Origin: Phormidium willei BDU 130791
GTDB taxonomy: Bacteria; Cyanobacteriota; Cyanobacteriia; Cyanobacteriales; Geitlerinemataceae
NCBI GenBank assembly: GCA_001637315.1
Contig: LSZA01000011.1
Coordinates: 1 to 59,265 of the forward strand
Direction of reading: 5' to 3'
DNA length: 59,265 nucleotides
Every line of letters begins with the position of its first letter. Position 1 is the first letter of the stretch. The notes under the pieces are model-generated. The model was not told the DNA's origin, did no database searches, and saw only the letters and a list, made by a program, of their open reading frames with translations. Shown piece by piece: positions 58,817-59,265 of the stretch. The position numbers and the translations under genes were made by a program.

Positions 58817-59265
58817 ATGACCATCCAAATCGAGCAAATTGCCCAGTTTCTCGACCATCGAGACTGGCGCTATCGGGTTGAAGCCGACAAGAACCGCATC
58901 ATCACCGCCGTGAACTCCGATGTGGTCGAGCAATTTGTGATTGTGATTGCCGTGCAGGAGGAGGGGGAGTATCTCAGCCTCTTTGCCCCACAACTGCTGT
59001 ATCTCAAAGACCATCATTATAAAGGTGTTGCCTTTCAGACCATGTTAGCCATGGCCTGGGAGGTCAAGTTATTGCGCTGGGAATATGACCCCAGTGATGG
59101 AGAAGTGCGCAGCAGTACCGGAATTGCCGTCGAAGATGGTCGGGTGACGGAGACACAGTTTAATCGTCTCTTGTCGGGGTTGATTCAGTTGACCGAGGAG
59201 GGGATGACGCGGCTGAAGCAGGTGCTGGCCACGGGAGAGGACCCCGGACGAGTGGGAGTGGGTTC
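58817..59265 (+). CDS. YbjN-like protein, partial (runs off the right edge)
   Basis: ATG 58817 with AGGAGGG at 58804-58810 opens a frame that continues to the window end (149 codons). It reads IEQIAQFLDHRDWRYRVEAD, EQFVIVIAVQEEGEYLSLFA, and LKDHHYKGVAFQTMLAMAWE. The layout (one open beta sheet with terminal helices and a short IAVEDGRVT strand) fits the YbjN/type III chaperone-like family. Its function is unknown; it has a strong ribosome-binding site, so it may be well expressed. Confidence 0.7.
   Translation, partial: MTIQIEQIAQFLDHRDWRYRVEADKNRIITAVNSDVVEQFVIVIAVQEEGEYLSLFAPQLLYLKDHHYKGVAFQTMLAMAWEVKLLRWEYDPSDGEVRSSTGIAVEDGRVTETQFNRLLSGLIQLTEEGMTRLKQVLATGEDPGRVGVG

Overview
The window is chromosomal DNA of a cyanobacterium. 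The HIP1 octamer GCGATCGC and partial copies of it occur throughout. The gene content is cyanobacterial: NtcA-type control of nirA, NrtP/NarB/NarM, an SLH-domain porin, CruP, many Uma2-family genes and a TPP-riboswitch thiC. The genus is inference, but a filamentous non-heterocystous lineage (Phormidium/Sodalinema/Geitlerinema-like) fits the moderately high GC, the Uma2 and STAND/HEAT genes, and the sulfide genes.

Layout. 1-8.8 kb: end of a TRAP transporter permease, a thiaminase-like tenA, an RTX calcium-repeat protein, an MFS gene remnant, a 60-bp tandem hairpin repeat, glyS, a secreted leucine-rich-repeat protein, murF and a small membrane protein. 8.9-26.8 kb: a nitrate-assimilation region on the minus strand (mobA, a TrpD-like gene, ntcB, porin, narM, narB, nrtP, nirA, with a textbook NtcA promoter). 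It is interrupted on the plus strand by a type II sulfide:quinone oxidoreductase gene and a five-gene heterodisulfide-reductase-like operon, hdrC1-B1-A-C2-B2. This is the most notable system here. It has the order of the bacterial sulfur-oxidising sHdr complex but lacks the usual companions (lipoate-binding protein, TusA/DsrE, the small gene between A and C2). Together the genes suggest oxidation of sulfide to sulfane sulfur and possibly on to sulfite.

27-31 kb: a HEAT protein divergent from nirA, a GHL10-type hydrolase and an unknown gene that seems interrupted by an in-frame TGA. 31.4-39.5 kb: an accessory, conflict-system-like locus. It has a small helical protein plus a STAND NTPase with pentapeptide tail on the plus strand, and a subtilisin-like protease with two HEAT-repeat proteins on the minus strand. 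Several of these share glycine/asparagine-rich short beta motifs. An IS200/IS605-type tnpB element has landed inside one member, with decayed HEAT fragments beside it.

39.6-49 kb: an M48 metalloprotease, a cluster of DnaA-box-like 9-mers, GNAT proteins including a large acyl-CoA-synthetase/acetyltransferase fusion, two Uma2 genes and cruP. 49-52.6 kb: a scrambled accessory patch of Uma2 genes, chimeric Uma2 remnants joined at HIP1 sites, a displaced thiC fragment, a deleted HEPN gene and parA. 52.7-59.3 kb: thiC with its riboswitch, DUF5691, a HerA-like ATPase, a vapBC pair and the start of a YbjN-like gene.

No tRNA, rRNA or CRISPR array was recognised by eye. Functions rest on reading motifs in translated sequence; no database search was possible.
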